From: Blastocatellia bacterium
GTDB taxonomy: Bacteria; Acidobacteriota; Blastocatellia; UBA7656; JADIYM01
Direction: 5' to 3'
NCBI GenBank assembly: GCA_016705245.1
Contig: JADIYM010000001.1
Location: 248,001-312,000 of the forward strand
DNA length: 64,000 nt
The translations under genes were made by a program, and so were the position numbers. Position 1 is the stretch's first letter. Every line of letters begins with the position of its first letter. Positions 55,363 through 64,000 of this stretch are shown here, one piece after another. The notes under the pieces were generated by a model, which did no database searches, had not been told where the DNA came from, and was given only the letters and a program-made list of their open reading frames with translations.

Positions 55363-56706
55363 CTACGCCACTCGCAACGCCGCAACCGCCTTCGTGGCGT
55401 CTGCACTCCACGATGACTCGTACTCCCGGATCAGCCGGTCAGCCGGACACTCCCCCGCGTCGACGACCCGCTCGATCAAGGGATCGAGATACCGCAATTC
55501 CTCAGGAGCGATGCGACGCAGGCCATCCGCTGCGAGCCGCACGACTTCGCGTGCGACATCAAGGACGCACACGCCCTCCGTCTCGGCTCCCAGCGCCCGG
55601 CGCGCGACGTCGCCCTGCAGTCTGGCAAAACCACCACGATCGAGGTTCGGCGCCAGACGCTCGGCCTCGGCGAGCGAGGATGAATCGTAGGTGATCCCCT
55701 TCCAGAACGCCTCGCACGCAAGCAGGTCGTCGACGCCGCCGGCGTCCGCGCTCCGCATCTCGACGTGCTGTTTAAGCCGGGCGTCGGTGAAGATCGTCGT
55801 CAGATGGTCGGTGTAGTCCGCGAACCGCGGCCGCGTTCCGTTCACTCCTGACTCGAGGAATGCGTGGAACGACGTGCCCGCAAGATCGACGTATTGGCCG
55901 TCGCGACGCACGAAGATCATCGGGACGTCGAGCGCGTAGTCGACGAAACCGTCGACCGTGAATCCCCCGATCGTGGCGGGCGATACGCCCGACCGATCCG
56001 TATCGGTCTCGAGCCAGGCCGCGAGGCGCCGCGACTTGAATCCGCTGAGGGCTCCGGCTTCGAACGGCGAGTTCGCGAAGATGGCCGCCACGATAGGTCC
56101 CAGGCGGTTCCCGACCGTGAACTTCGCCGCGAGATCAGCCACGGATCCATAGTCCAGGTTCACCTGGATGGCCGCCGTCCGGCACATCATGTCCCAGCCT
56201 CGACGTCCGTCGACTGACAGGTACGGCCGCATCACAGAGTAGCGGCGCTTCGAAACCCAACGTTGCTCGCCCGCCGTCCGGAACGGGTCGAATCCGCAAC
56301 CGAGAAAGGCCAGGCCGCGCTCTTCCGCAACGTCGTGCAGGTGTGCGAGAAAACGGCGTACGTCGCGCTCGGTTTCCGCGATGTTCGCCCGCCGGGCGCC
56401 GGAAAACTCGATCTGGCCACCGGGCTCGATCGTGACCCAGCCCCACTCCATAATCGCCTCGATCCGCCGTCCGTCCTCGAAGGTGAACCTGGCGTCGAGC
56501 GATGCAAACGAAGCGACGATGGCGTCGACCGTCTCAGGGCCGATGCGCTCCAGGGTGGCCCGGTCGTAACCGATCAGCTCGATCTCGGGCCCGACGGCCC
56601 ACGCCGCCTCGGCCTTGCAGCCGCGACGAACGTGCGCCGCGAAGAGTTCGCGGTCCTGCGGCCCGATCGTGAGTTCGGGCTGGGGCGGTGGCTCGGCGAA
56701 TGGCCG
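55363..56706 (-). CDS. egtA: Glutamate-cysteine ligase family 2, EgtA-like (no canonical start codon seen)
   Basis: GCS2-type ligase making gamma-glutamylcysteine, the sulfur donor for EgtB. The frame contains AAWAVGPEIELIGYDRAT, MEWGWVTIEPGGQIEFSGA, CRTAAIQVNLDYGS and a long family-typical C-terminus (about 447 aa in all). The first ATG is at 56451, yet 85 upstream codons in the same frame are clearly conserved protein. They run to a TAG at 56707-56709 with no ATG, GTG or TTG. Either a rare start codon is used or a small error hides the start. It follows egtD on the same strand with an 11-bp gap, as expected for an ergothioneine operon. Confidence 0.8.
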   Translation of the reverse strand, partial: RPFAEPPPQPELTIGPQDRELFAAHVRRGCKAEAAWAVGPEIELIGYDRATLERIGPETVDAIVASFASLDARFTFEDGRRIEAIMEWGWVTIEPGGQIEFSGARRANIAETERDVRRFLAHLHDVAEERGLAFLGCGFDPFRTAGEQRWVSKRRYSVMRPYLSVDGRRGWDMMCRTAAIQVNLDYGSVADLAAKFTVGNRLGPIVAAIFANSPFEAGALSGFKSRRLAAWLETDTDRSGVSPATIGGFTVDGFVDYALDVPMIFVRRDGQYVDLAGTSFHAFLESGVNGTRPRFADYTDHLTTIFTDARLKQHVEMRSADAGGVDDLLACEAFWKGITYDSSSLAEAERLAPNLDRGGFARLQGDVARRALGAETEGVCVLDVAREVVRLAADGLRRIAPEELRYLDPLIERVVDAGECPADRLIREYESSWSADATKAVAALRVA

Positions 56707-56717
56707 CTATGCCGCCC

Positions 56718-57713
56718 TCAACCCGCCGCCACGAGCAGGCTGCTCGAGAAACGGCCATCGACGTCTGACCACGTCATCGACCGTTCGAAGCCGGTCGCGC
56801 GGGCGAGCCGGTCGACGGTCGCAAGGTCGTATTTCCGCGAATCCTCAGTATGAATCGTCTCGCCTTCAGCAAACGCGACGCGGATGCCCAACGTCCGGAT
56901 GTCGACCGATTGCTCGACGAGACTCGCGAGGTGCATCCGAACGCATCCGTCAGCCTCGTCCCACGACGCCATGTGCGAGAAATACGTCAGGTCGAACTCT
57001 CCTCCGAGCTCGCGGTTGATTCGACCGAGCACGTTGAGGTTGAAGGCCGCCGTCACGCCAAGCGGATCGTCGTAAGCATCGAGCAGCACAAAAGCGTCCT
57101 TTCGCAGATCCGTGCCTAGAAGCAGCGCGTCGCCGTGGTCGAGCGTTGCCCGAACGCCGGAAAGAAACGCGCACGCGGCGCGCTCGTCGAGGTTGCCGAT
57201 GTTCGAGCCCAGGAACAGCGCGAGCCGGCGCACACCGGTTCGAACTCGATCACGCATCGCGGCGATGGCGCCGTCGTAGTCGCTCGCATAACCGGTAATT
57301 CGCAACGTCGGGTATTCGTCGAGCATCGCGTCGGCGCTGGATCGCAGGGCCGACTCGGAAATGTCGACGGGGAGGTAGTGCAGTTCCGGCTGCCGTGCGA
57401 GGGCAGCATTGAAAAGCAGGCGCGACTTCTCGCCGCTGCCGCTGCCGAACTCGACGATCTCGACCGGCGAGCCCACGGCATCGAGGATGTCGCCGGCGTG
57501 GCGTTCCAGGATGTCGCGCTCGGCGCGCGTCAGGTAATACTCGGGAAGCAGGCAGATGGCCTCGAAGAGCTTAGAGCCGAGCGCATCGTAGAAGTACTTG
57601 GGAGGCAGCACCTTTGGAGTTGCCAACAGTCCGGCTCGCACGTCATCGGCGAAGGTCGCCTGCGCCACGTCCGAGGCGACGGTCCGGATCTCGAGCCTTT
57701 GTTCGGTGTCCAC
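56718..57713 (-). CDS. egtD: L-histidine N-alpha-methyltransferase
   Basis: EgtD trimethylates histidine to hercynine, the first committed step of ergothioneine synthesis. The fold is recognised by PPKYFYDALGSKLFEAICLLPEYYLTRAE, split by the SAM motif EFGSGSGEKSRLL, LFLGSNIGN and the hydrophobic NLNVLGRINRELGG segment. GTG 57713 (gggggattc upstream) gives the usual start before TEQRLEIRTVA; ATG 57749 is an alternative. Further upstream the frame is repeat B3. Divergent from egtB. Confidence 0.9.
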   Translation of the reverse strand: MDTEQRLEIRTVASDVAQATFADDVRAGLLATPKVLPPKYFYDALGSKLFEAICLLPEYYLTRAERDILERHAGDILDAVGSPVEIVEFGSGSGEKSRLLFNAALARQPELHYLPVDISESALRSSADAMLDEYPTLRITGYASDYDGAIAAMRDRVRTGVRRLALFLGSNIGNLDERAACAFLSGVRATLDHGDALLLGTDLRKDAFVLLDAYDDPLGVTAAFNLNVLGRINRELGGEFDLTYFSHMASWDEADGCVRMHLASLVEQSVDIRTLGIRVAFAEGETIHTEDSRKYDLATVDRLARATGFERSMTWSDVDGRFSSSLLVAAG

Positions 57714-57758
57714 GAATCCCCCGTGCTGGTCCGAATGCCGGCAGATCATAAGCTGAGT

Positions 57759-57859
57759 TGTGTCTCCGTGTCTCCGTGTCTCTGAGCCTCTGTGCGCGAA
57801 GCTCTCTCGGAAACGAGAAGAGCTCCGCACACAGAGGCTCAGAGACACGGAGGCACGAA
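57759..57859. repeat. Palindromic repeat B3
   Basis: tgtctccgtgtctccgtgtc followed by tctgagcctctgtgcgcgaa and the complement, around a loop containing ctcggaaacgag. It lies between divergent egtD and egtB. Confidence 0.8.
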
Positions 57860-57918
57860 GTTTCGCAGCACGCGACGATCTCGGGACATCCGACGACGTT
57901 CAACACTCCCCACACGGA

Positions 57919-57927
57919 TGTTATGCT
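57919..57927 (+). promoter_or_regulatory. Possible extended -10 for egtB
   Basis: tgttatgct has the TGn extension followed by tatgct. It lies 37 nt before the egtB ATG and downstream of repeat B3. A weak -35 (ttcaac) lies 17 nt further upstream. Confidence 0.35.
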
Positions 57928-57964
57928 TGCGCGGCACGGCGCATTGACGACACAGGAGACCCCG

Positions 57965-59229
57965 ATGACTGCCGAAGTGCGCGCGTATTCTATGGCGCAA
58001 CGGATGGAGCAGACCCGCGCCGAAACCATGCGCCTGTTTGCCCTCGTTGCGGACGAGACGGACCTGCGACAGCCGCCGGCCCCGGATTCCGGCCCATCCT
58101 CTGGCATCGCGGCCATATTGGCGCCTACGAGGCCTACTGGATCCTTCACAGGTCCAAGGGCGACACAACGACGTCGGCCGAGTTCCAGCGCATCTTCGAT
58201 CCGATCAACACTCCGCGAGACGATGCCCGGAACCTGCCGCCGCTCGACGAGATCGACGCCTATCTCGCCGACGTTCGCCGGCAATCGGTCTCGTGGCTTT
58301 CAGAGCCCGGAGGTGCGGCCGACACGGCGACATTCGACCTCGTCCTCGAACACGAGCTGCAGCATCAGGAGACGATGCTCTACCTATTGCATCTGCTGGA
58401 TCCGTCGCGAAAGCGGCGTCCTGACGGTTTGGTCGATCGCGAGCGGCCCGATCTTGCGGCCACGAACGGACGAGTTCGGGTGCCGGCCGGCTCGTTCGAG
58501 ATCGGAGCGTCCGGGCCTGGGTTCGGCTACGACAATGAGCGACCCGCGCATCGAGTCGAGGTTCGGTCGTTCGGCATCGATCGAACCCTCGTCACGAACG
58601 CCCAGTTCATGGGTTTCGTCGACAGCGGCGGCTACACGACGCCCGAATACTGGACTGACAAGGGGTGGGCGTGGCTCGAATCCGAAAACATCGAGCATCC
58701 GCACTCCTGGCTGCCGGGGCGGCGTTGGCGAGTCCGCGGGCTGTTCGAAGACCGCGAGATGGACCCGAGCGAGCCCGTCTGGGGCGTGAGCTGGTACGAA
58801 GCCGACGCCTACGCTCGATGGGCCGGCCGTCGCCTTCCTACCGAGATCGAGTGGGAGTTTGCGGCCCGCGGCACCGGAAGCCGCGTGTATCCGTGGGGAT
58901 CGGCGGAACCGAAACCGAACCTCGGCAACTTTGACGATCCTACGGGCGGCCCTACGCCGGTCGGAGGCTACCCTGATGGAGTGAGTCCTTTCGGACTGCT
59001 CGACATGACCGGCAACGTGTGGGAGTGGACGAGCACGGAGTTCGCGGGGTATCCCGGTTTCCGGGCGGATCCGTATCCGGAATACTCGGAGCTATGGTTC
59101 GACGGAGACCATCGGGTCGCGCGAGGCGGATCGTGGGCGACTCGTTCGCCGATTCTGCGGACGTCGTTCCGAAACTTCTTCCGCCGCGCCTTCCGCATCG
59201 GCTTCATCGGCTTCCGCCTGGCGGATTGA
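57965..59229 (+). CDS. egtB: Ergothioneine biosynthesis sulfoxide synthase, frameshifted
   Basis: EgtB is the non-heme iron enzyme that joins hercynine to gamma-glutamylcysteine. ATG 57965 (aggaga upstream) starts MTAEVRAYSMAQRMEQTRAE. The frame then breaks at a CCCC run (58080-58083) and continues in the next frame with the iron-ligand motifs: WHRGHIGAYE, then the HELQHQETMLYLL (HxxxH) pair. The C-terminal FGE-sulfatase domain is typical (VPAGSFEIGA, GWAWLES, LPTEIEWEFAARG, GNVWEWT, RGGSWATRS, FRIGFIGFR). One base change would restore about 420 residues, so it is likely intact in the organism. The stop lies 5 bp before repeat C5. Confidence 0.87.
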
Positions 59230-59234
59230 TGATG

Positions 59235-59334
59235 AGTTGACAGGATTGCAGGATTCTCAGGATTAACAGGACTCTCTCTGAAGAAATTCAAGAATCCTGT
59301 TAATCCTGAAAATCCTGCAATCCTGTCAACTCAA
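59235..59334. repeat. Palindromic repeat C5
   Basis: gagttgacaggattgcagga and its complement with two further inner tcctg/cagga words on each side. It lies between convergent egtB and lpxB, and the lpxB frame ends inside it. Confidence 0.85.
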
Positions 59335-60450
59335 GCACTTCCTTCGCAGCGCGGCGCGAGGCATCGGGGCCGGATTCACCGAGTAGGTCACGGACGCGGG
59401 CGAGCTCGGTCCGCATCGTTGCGAGCCGCTCGGGCGCATCGAGAAATCCGACGACCTCGGCGGCGACGCGCTCCGGAGTGCAGTCGTGCTGGAACAACTC
59501 GGGGGCAATCCGCTCGCCGGCGATCAGGTTCACCATTCCGAACGTGTCCACCTTGATCAGCGGCATGTAGAGCCTGTAGTTCACCTCCGAGACCTTGTAC
59601 ACGACGATCTGCGGCGTCCCGAGAAGCGCCGTCTCGAGCGTCGCCGTCCCGCTCGCCACGATCGCGAGATCCGCGTGGCCCACCGCCGAATACGTGTCGC
59701 GCTCGACGATCCGCACGTCGCCCGCCACCCTCTCGATCAGGGGATCGACCTGCTCGCGCGACACTGTCAACGCCAGCGGAAGAACGAACTGGATGCCCGG
59801 CCGCTCGCGCTTCAGTATCTCGACCGCGCCGGCGAGCACCGGCAGGTTGTACGCGATCTCCTTGCGGCGGCTTCCCGGCAGCAGCGCCACGAGCTCGCGC
59901 GACGGATCCAGACCGTGCGCCGCGAAGAACTCCTCGCGAGTGTGCGCGGGCTCGACGTCGCCGACGAGCGGGTGGCCGACGAACACCGCTTCGACACCGT
60001 GCTTCCGGTAAAAAGCCTCCTCGAAAGGAAAAATCACGAGCATCCGGTCTACGTCGCGACGGATCTGCCTGACCCGATATTCGCGCCACGCCCAGACCTG
60101 CGGGCTCACGTAGTAGACGATGCGGTGCCCGGCCCGCTTGAGTTTTTCGCGAGGCGCAGGTTGAACTCCGGCCAGTCGACGAGGACAACCACGTCCGGCG
60201 CTCGCTCGGCGGCAGCACGCCGAAGCGTCTGGAAGGCTCGCCAGAGCCGGCCGAATCCGCGGATGACCTCCGGGACGCCCATTATCGCGACGTCGCGCGC
60301 GTGCACGAGAACATCCGCTCCCCGTGCGGCGAGCTCGTCGCCTCCCGACCCGAAAACCTCGAGGTCCGGCACCCGCTCGCGAAGTGCGTCCACGAGACGC
60401 GCCGCGTGACGGTCGCCGGATGCTTCGCCGGCGACGATCATGACCTTCAC
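59300..60450 (-). CDS. lpxB: Lipid-A-disaccharide synthase, frameshifted
   Basis: A GT19 enzyme that condenses UDP-2,3-diacylglucosamine with lipid X at the inner membrane. The N-terminal part from ATG 60450 shows VAGEASGDRHAARLV and VVLVDWPEFNLRLAKN. The frame breaks at a T5 run on the plus strand (60143-60147); one more base gives KKLKRAGHRIVYYVSPQVWAWR and joins the rest (LLPGSRRKEIAYNLPVL, VASGTATLETALLGTPQIVVYKVS). The last ten residues (ELTGLQDFQD) and stop are from repeat C5. The gene is essential in most LPS bacteria, so the shift is probably an error. Confidence 0.88.
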
Positions 60451-60490
60451 GGTCGAGAACCCGTCGCGGGCTTCACGGTTTCGCCCCGAC

Positions 60491-61501
60491 TCAGTCGTTC
60501 GTCCCGGCTGCCCGTCCCGCCGTTGCCGCCGGCGAGAACTGCAACGCCTTCTCGAGCGCCTGCTCGGCCGTGTCGTCCTTCTTGAAGAGCACCCCGTTCT
60601 TGTCGATGTAGCTCAACCTCGGCCGCGTGATGGCTTCGTACACTTTCCCGATCATTCCGTCCTCGGGGCCGAGCGGCTTTGGACGGTCGGTCGCAGCAGC
60701 GGCTTCCGGCACCTCCGCGTCCAGGCGCTTCAGGTAAGCAACGGTCTCTTCGTAGAACTCGCTCTCGGGGAAGAACCGGGCAAGGCGCTGGAAGTACGTA
60801 ATCGCCTCTTCCGTGTCTTCCTGTTCGTAGAGCGACACGCCTAGAAGGAAGAGCGCCTCGTCGCTGCGCGAGAACTGCGGGTACTTCTCGATGATCTCTT
60901 TCGTGCGTGACGCTGCCGCCTTGTAAGCCTCGCGCTGCTTGAAGTAGAAGCGGGCGACCTTCAGCTCGTGCATACCGAGGATCTCGCGCACTTCCCAAAG
61001 CTGCTGCTCGATGCGCGGCTTCAGCTCGGTCGACGGGTACTGTTCGAGAAGCCTCATGAGCTGGCGCTCGGCGAGTTTTGCGTGCGTCGTATCGCGGTCC
61101 GGCGCCTGCACCTGGCGCATGTGGACTTCAGCGATCTTCATCATGACGTCGTCGGCGAGCTCGTGCTTCGGGAAGAACTGGAGCCAGTCACGGTATTCGA
61201 CCTCCGACTGGTTCATCGACGACGTCGTACCCTCTCGGTAGTAGCTGTCGGCGACCGCGAGCTTGCAGACCGGCAGAAACTGGCTGTCCGGGTAAGTGTT
61301 GACGAGGGTGTTGAATAGCAGGCGCGAACGCGTGTGGCGACCATCCTGGAGTTGCCTGATCCCCTCGCCGAGCAGTTCCCGGTCGCGGCCCTCTCGAGCC
61401 TCCTCCGACGCCACCTTGGTTTCCTTGTCGCCGCAGGCTGCGGTGAGTCCAACGGACAGGGCGATCAGAAGCGCCATCGAGAATCGGAGTGCACGGCTCA
61501 T
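60491..61501 (-). CDS. bamD: Outer-membrane assembly lipoprotein BamD
   Basis: The lipoprotein signal ends with the lipobox LTAAC (residue about 23). The mature part has the BamD TPR set: LLFNTLVNTYPDSQFLPVCKLAVADSYYREG, EVEYRDWLQFFPKHELADDVMMKIAEVH, RLLEQYPSTELKPRIEQQLWEVREIL and the following hairpins. A charged and low-complexity C-terminal extension (about residues 260-336) is longer than in proteobacterial BamD. ATG 61501 with aaggaag upstream is preferred. It acts with BamA to insert beta-barrel proteins. Confidence 0.85.
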   Translation of the reverse strand: MSRALRFSMALLIALSVGLTAACGDKETKVASEEAREGRDRELLGEGIRQLQDGRHTRSRLLFNTLVNTYPDSQFLPVCKLAVADSYYREGTTSSMNQSEVEYRDWLQFFPKHELADDVMMKIAEVHMRQVQAPDRDTTHAKLAERQLMRLLEQYPSTELKPRIEQQLWEVREILGMHELKVARFYFKQREAYKAAASRTKEIIEKYPQFSRSDEALFLLGVSLYEQEDTEEAITYFQRLARFFPESEFYEETVAYLKRLDAEVPEAAAATDRPKPLGPEDGMIGKVYEAITRPRLSYIDKNGVLFKKDDTAEQALEKALQFSPAATAGRAAGTND

Positions 61502-61660
61502 GGGTTCTTCCTTCAACTTCGGGTTTGCAGCTTTCGAACGGCCAATTTCAACACAACGCGCAAGTCCCCGACAACATGCAGGTTGGCGGCAGGGATGGGA
61601 ACCAGGAAGAGAGCACCCTGTCTGCTCATCGTGCGTCAACTCGTTCCGGTGTCTGGTGGA

Positions 61661-62344
61661 TCAGGCCGCGAACGACGCCAGGGCCGCGCGGCGCAGCCGT
61701 CCGACCGCGCCCTTCGGGTCCGGGTCGCCGAAAATCGCTGATCCAGCCACGAGAAGCTCGGCGCCGGCCTCGGCCACGACACCGGCGTTTCCCATTCCTA
61801 TCCCGCCATCGATCTCGATGGCGATCTGGTATCCGCGCAACGCGATCATGCTCCGCAATCGCCGGACCTTGTCGAGCGAATGCTCGATGAACTTCTGCCC
61901 GCCAAAGCCGGGATTCACGGACATGACCAGAACGTAATCGATGCTCCCGAGCACCTCTTCGATCGACGACAGCGGCGTCGACGGATTCAGAACGACGCCT
62001 GCGAGCGCGTCGCGTCCGCGGATCGCGGCCAGTGTCCGGTGGAGGTGAATCGTGGCCTCAGGGTGCACCGAGATCATGTTCGCGCCGGCGTCGGCGAAGT
62101 CGTCGATGAACCGCTCCGGCTGGTCGACCATGAGGTGGCAGTCGAGCGGCAGGCTGGTGATTTTGCGAATTGCCGCAACCACCGGCGGACCAATCGTGAT
62201 GTTCGGCACGAACTGCCCGTCCATCACGTCGACGTGAACGATGTCTGCGCCACCATCCTCGACGAGCCGGATGTGGTCACCGAGGCGGGCGAAATCCGCC
62301 GAGAGAATCGACGGCGCAATCTTCACTCCGAAATCAGTCGTCAT
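61661..62344 (-). CDS. rpe: Ribulose-phosphate 3-epimerase
   Basis: A pentose-phosphate enzyme interconverting ribulose-5-phosphate and xylulose-5-phosphate. The TIM-barrel motifs APSILSADFARLG, HVDVMDGQFVPNITIG, DCHLMV, VMSVNPGFGGQKFI, EIDGGI and VAGSAIFG give the metal ligands (His, Asp, His, Asp) and the phosphate site. 227 residues, usual length. ATG 62344 overlaps the PASTA gene's end by 11 bp. Confidence 0.95.
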   Translation of the reverse strand: MTTDFGVKIAPSILSADFARLGDHIRLVEDGGADIVHVDVMDGQFVPNITIGPPVVAAIRKITSLPLDCHLMVDQPERFIDDFADAGANMISVHPEATIHLHRTLAAIRGRDALAGVVLNPSTPLSSIEEVLGSIDYVLVMSVNPGFGGQKFIEHSLDKVRRLRSMIALRGYQIAIEIDGGIGMGNAGVVAEAGAELLVAGSAIFGDPDPKGAVGRLRRAALASFAA

Positions 62345-62951
62345 GTGGGGGGACCTTGGCTGGAGCCGGCTTCGGTTTGGGCTTGGGCGGCGCATCGGCG
62401 TCGCCGGATTTCGGCTTCGGGTCGGCGGGCTTCGAGTCGTCCTTCGGTTTCTTCGCGTCGGCCGGTTTGGTAGCGCCCGGATCGTCGTCGGCCTTGGGCT
62501 TCTTGGCTTCCTCGGCGGCCTTCGCTGCGGCCTTTGCAGCGTCGTCCTTCTTCTCGTCCTTCTTCTTCTTCGGGTCGACCGGCGGATCTGCAGGGTTCAT
62601 CGGCCCGACGGGCGGCGGACCGGCAGGAGTCCCCTCGGGGCTCGGTCCCTTGCTGATGTCGATCTTGACGTCGAAGCCGACCTTTACCGGGAATCCGGCG
62701 GCCGGATCCTGCTCGGTCACGGCGCCGGATGGCGCCTCGTCGTCGAAGTGCTGGCGGCGCAGCTTGAAATTCAGGCCGGCTCGCTGGATGGCCGATTCGG
62801 CCTCCTGCTGCGTCATGCCGACCGTGTTCGGTACGGTGACCTCACGAGTGCGGAACAACAGCCAGATCGTGAGCGTGGCGCTCGAGCCGAAGAGCCCGGC
62901 GAGCAGCCCCAGGAGAACGATTCGTCGGATTATGGTTACGGTTTTTCCCAT
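62334..62951 (-). CDS. Single-pass membrane protein with PASTA domain and Lys/Pro-rich tail
   Basis: One membrane helix near the N-terminus (VLLGLLAGLFGSSATLTIWLLF), then one PASTA unit (VPNTVGMTQQEAESAIQRAGL ... VTEQDPAAGFPVKVG), then about 90 residues rich in Lys, Ala, Asp and Pro with no fold. PASTA domains bind peptidoglycan fragments or stabilise cell-wall enzymes. No kinase domain is present. Overlaps rpe by 11 bp, suggesting co-expression. Confidence 0.75.
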   Translation of the reverse strand: MGKTVTIIRRIVLLGLLAGLFGSSATLTIWLLFRTREVTVPNTVGMTQQEAESAIQRAGLNFKLRRQHFDDEAPSGAVTEQDPAAGFPVKVGFDVKIDISKGPSPEGTPAGPPPVGPMNPADPPVDPKKKKDEKKDDAAKAAAKAAEEAKKPKADDDPGATKPADAKKPKDDSKPADPKPKSGDADAPPKPKPKPAPAKVPPHDD

Positions 62952-63000
62952 CCCGTCCACGGCCGGGAAGTGTAACACGACGGGCGCGTGGCGAGCGTTG

Positions 63001-63099
63001 TCTCAGTGGCTCCGTGTCTCCGTGTCTCTGTGCGCGAAGCTCTTCATGGCCAGCGAAGAGCTTCGCGCACAGAGGCACGGAGTCACCGAGACACAGAGT
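63001..63099. repeat. Palindromic repeat B4
   Basis: tctcagtggctccgtgtctc with cgtgtctctgtgcgcgaagctctt and the complement, loop catggccagcgaa. It lies between the 3' end of the radical SAM gene and the PASTA gene start; the radical SAM stop is directly at its right border. Confidence 0.8.
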
Positions 63100-64000
63100 C
63101 ACCCCCCAATGCGTACGGGAAGCCGCCGCGCGCCCCAACGCCCCGGCGCACCGGCGAATACGCCCGCGCACGCCGTTCCACACGCCTCGCAGCGACCGTC
63201 GTCCGCGAGGCCCCACGCCGTGATCGTGTAGCCGTCGCGCGCGATCAGCACGGCGCCGCAGGAATGGCACGCGGTCACGCCGCCTTCTCCATCCCGGACA
63301 TTTCCGGTGTACGCATACCGCACGCCGTTGTCGATCGCGATTCGGCGGGCGCGCACGACCGTCGACAGCGGCGTCGCCGGGATGTCGCGCATCTTGTAGT
63401 CCGGGTGGAACGCCGTGAAGTGCATCGGCACGTGCGGTCCCGCGTGTTCGACGACCCACTTCGTCATCGCGTCGATCTCGGAATCCGAGTCGTTGAGCCC
63501 AGGATCAGCAGCGTCGTCAGTTCGACCCAGACGTTTGTCTCGTGCGTCAGGTATTCGATCGTCTCGAGAACCGGTGCGAGCTCTGAGGCGGTCACCTTCC
63601 TGTAGAAGTCCTCGGTGAACGCCTTCAGGTCCACGTTCGCGGCATCTACGTGACGGAAGAACTCGCGTCGCGCGTCGGGGCAGATGTAGCCGGCCGTGAC
63701 GGCGACGGTCTTGAGTCCGATTTCGTGACAGGCGTCCGCAACGTCGTTCGCATACTCGAGGAAAATCGTCGGATCGTTGTAGGTGAAGGCCACGGACGAA
63801 CACCCGGTCCGGGCAGCGGCATTCGCGATGCCCTCGGGCGAAGCGTCGTCGGCCAGCGTGTCGATCTCGCGCGACTTCGAGATGTCCCAGTTCTGGCAGA
63901 ACTTGCAGGCCAGGTTGCAGCCCGCCGTACCGAACGAGAGGACAGGAGTGCCGGGAAGGAAGTGGTTGAGGGGCTTCTTTTCGATCGGATCGACGCAGAA
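63099..64000 (-). CDS. amrS: AmmeMemoRadiSam-system radical SAM enzyme (5' partial, frameshifted)
   Basis: The right edge of the window reads into the protein at FCVDPIEKKPLNHF, followed by the [4Fe-4S] motif GCNLACKFCQNWD and FTYNDPTIFLEYAND, the family signature of AmrS-like enzymes. The frame breaks at about 63501: LLILG should be LLIPGLNDSDSE, requiring one extra C. The C-terminal part has four Cys in two CxxC-type pairs (CHSCGAV, CEACGTAC), possibly a zinc ribbon. The partner Memo and AMMECR1 genes are not in the window, so the role is by family only. Confidence 0.8.
   Translation of the reverse strand, partial: LRRSDRKEAPQPLPSRHSCPLVRYGGLQPGLQVLPELGHLEVARDRHAGRRRFARGHRECRCPDRVFVRGLHLQRSDDFPRVCERRCGRLSRNRTQDRRRHGRLHLPRRATRVLPSRRCRERGPEGVHRGLLQEGDRLRARTGSRDDRIPDARDKRLGRTDDAADPGLNDSDSEIDAMTKWVVEHAGPHVPMHFTAFHPDYKMRDIPATPLSTVVRARRIAIDNGVRYAYTGNVRDGEGGVTACHSCGAVLIARDGYTITAWGLADDGRCEACGTACAGVFAGAPGRWGARRLPVRIGG

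Overview
The window is GC-rich DNA from a Gram-negative bacterium, most likely an Acidobacteriota member. The evidence is two genes of the VWFA-related Acidobacterial family (43580-45789 and 50706-51909), lipid A and outer-membrane assembly genes (lpxB, bamD), and a secretome rich in metallopeptidases and NHL/FG-GAP repeat proteins. A Vicinamibacteria- or Thermoanaerobaculia-like lineage is a guess. There are no rRNA genes, phage genes, insertion sequences or CRISPR arrays.

Layout. 1-8.5 kb: end of a DUF4139 protein, an MhpA-like flavin monooxygenase, a hybrid histidine kinase, a type II NADH dehydrogenase, an aldehyde dehydrogenase and a CobW GTPase. 8.4-14.3 kb: an FG-GAP-like secreted protein, an inositol monophosphatase-family enzyme, and a coupled heparinase-fold/glycosyltransferase pair. 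14.5-20.3 kb: a secreted FTP/M36-like protein with C-terminal repeats, trxB, a HAD phosphatase and glgC. 20.3-23.8 kb: a damaged segment with G homopolymers up to 70 nt, a frameshifted NHL/IPT gene and a second copy of the glgC 3' end. 23.9-35 kb: a coupled AAA+ ATPase/TPR-membrane protein pair, a secreted methyltransferase, a SulP transporter remnant, an MBL-fold protein, a truncated gene, a class C beta-lactamase-like serine hydrolase bracketed by inverted repeats, and a broken DUF389 gene. 35-41.3 kb: a lipoprotein, a MaoC dehydratase and an exopolysaccharide-type run. 41.5-52 kb: a metzincin protease, the two VWFA genes, recR-ybaB-dnaX, SRP RNA, two tRNA-Ser genes, tadA and an SprT-like protease. 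52-64 kb: a DUF2336-like protein, an M14 carboxypeptidase, an ergothioneine cluster (egtA-like, egtD, egtB), lpxB, bamD, rpe, a PASTA protein and a partial AmmeMemoRadiSam-type radical SAM gene.

The most striking property is a dense set of intergenic palindromic repeats in at least five recurring families, called A to E here, plus single or paired elements. They sit at gene borders and reach into coding sequence. Family C supplies the stop codon or last residues of at least seven genes. Family D lies against the 5' ends of two exported-protein genes that now lack a recognisable start. Two near-identical family E elements in opposite orientation bracket one gene.

A caution on quality: several conserved genes (lpxB, egtB, amrS, both VWFA genes) are broken by single-base shifts, some in short homopolymers, which looks more like sequencing or assembly error than decay. 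The SulP and DUF389 nonsense lesions and the 5-bp duplication in the NHL gene look more like genuine mutations. Coordinates marked as frameshifted cover the whole inferred gene.
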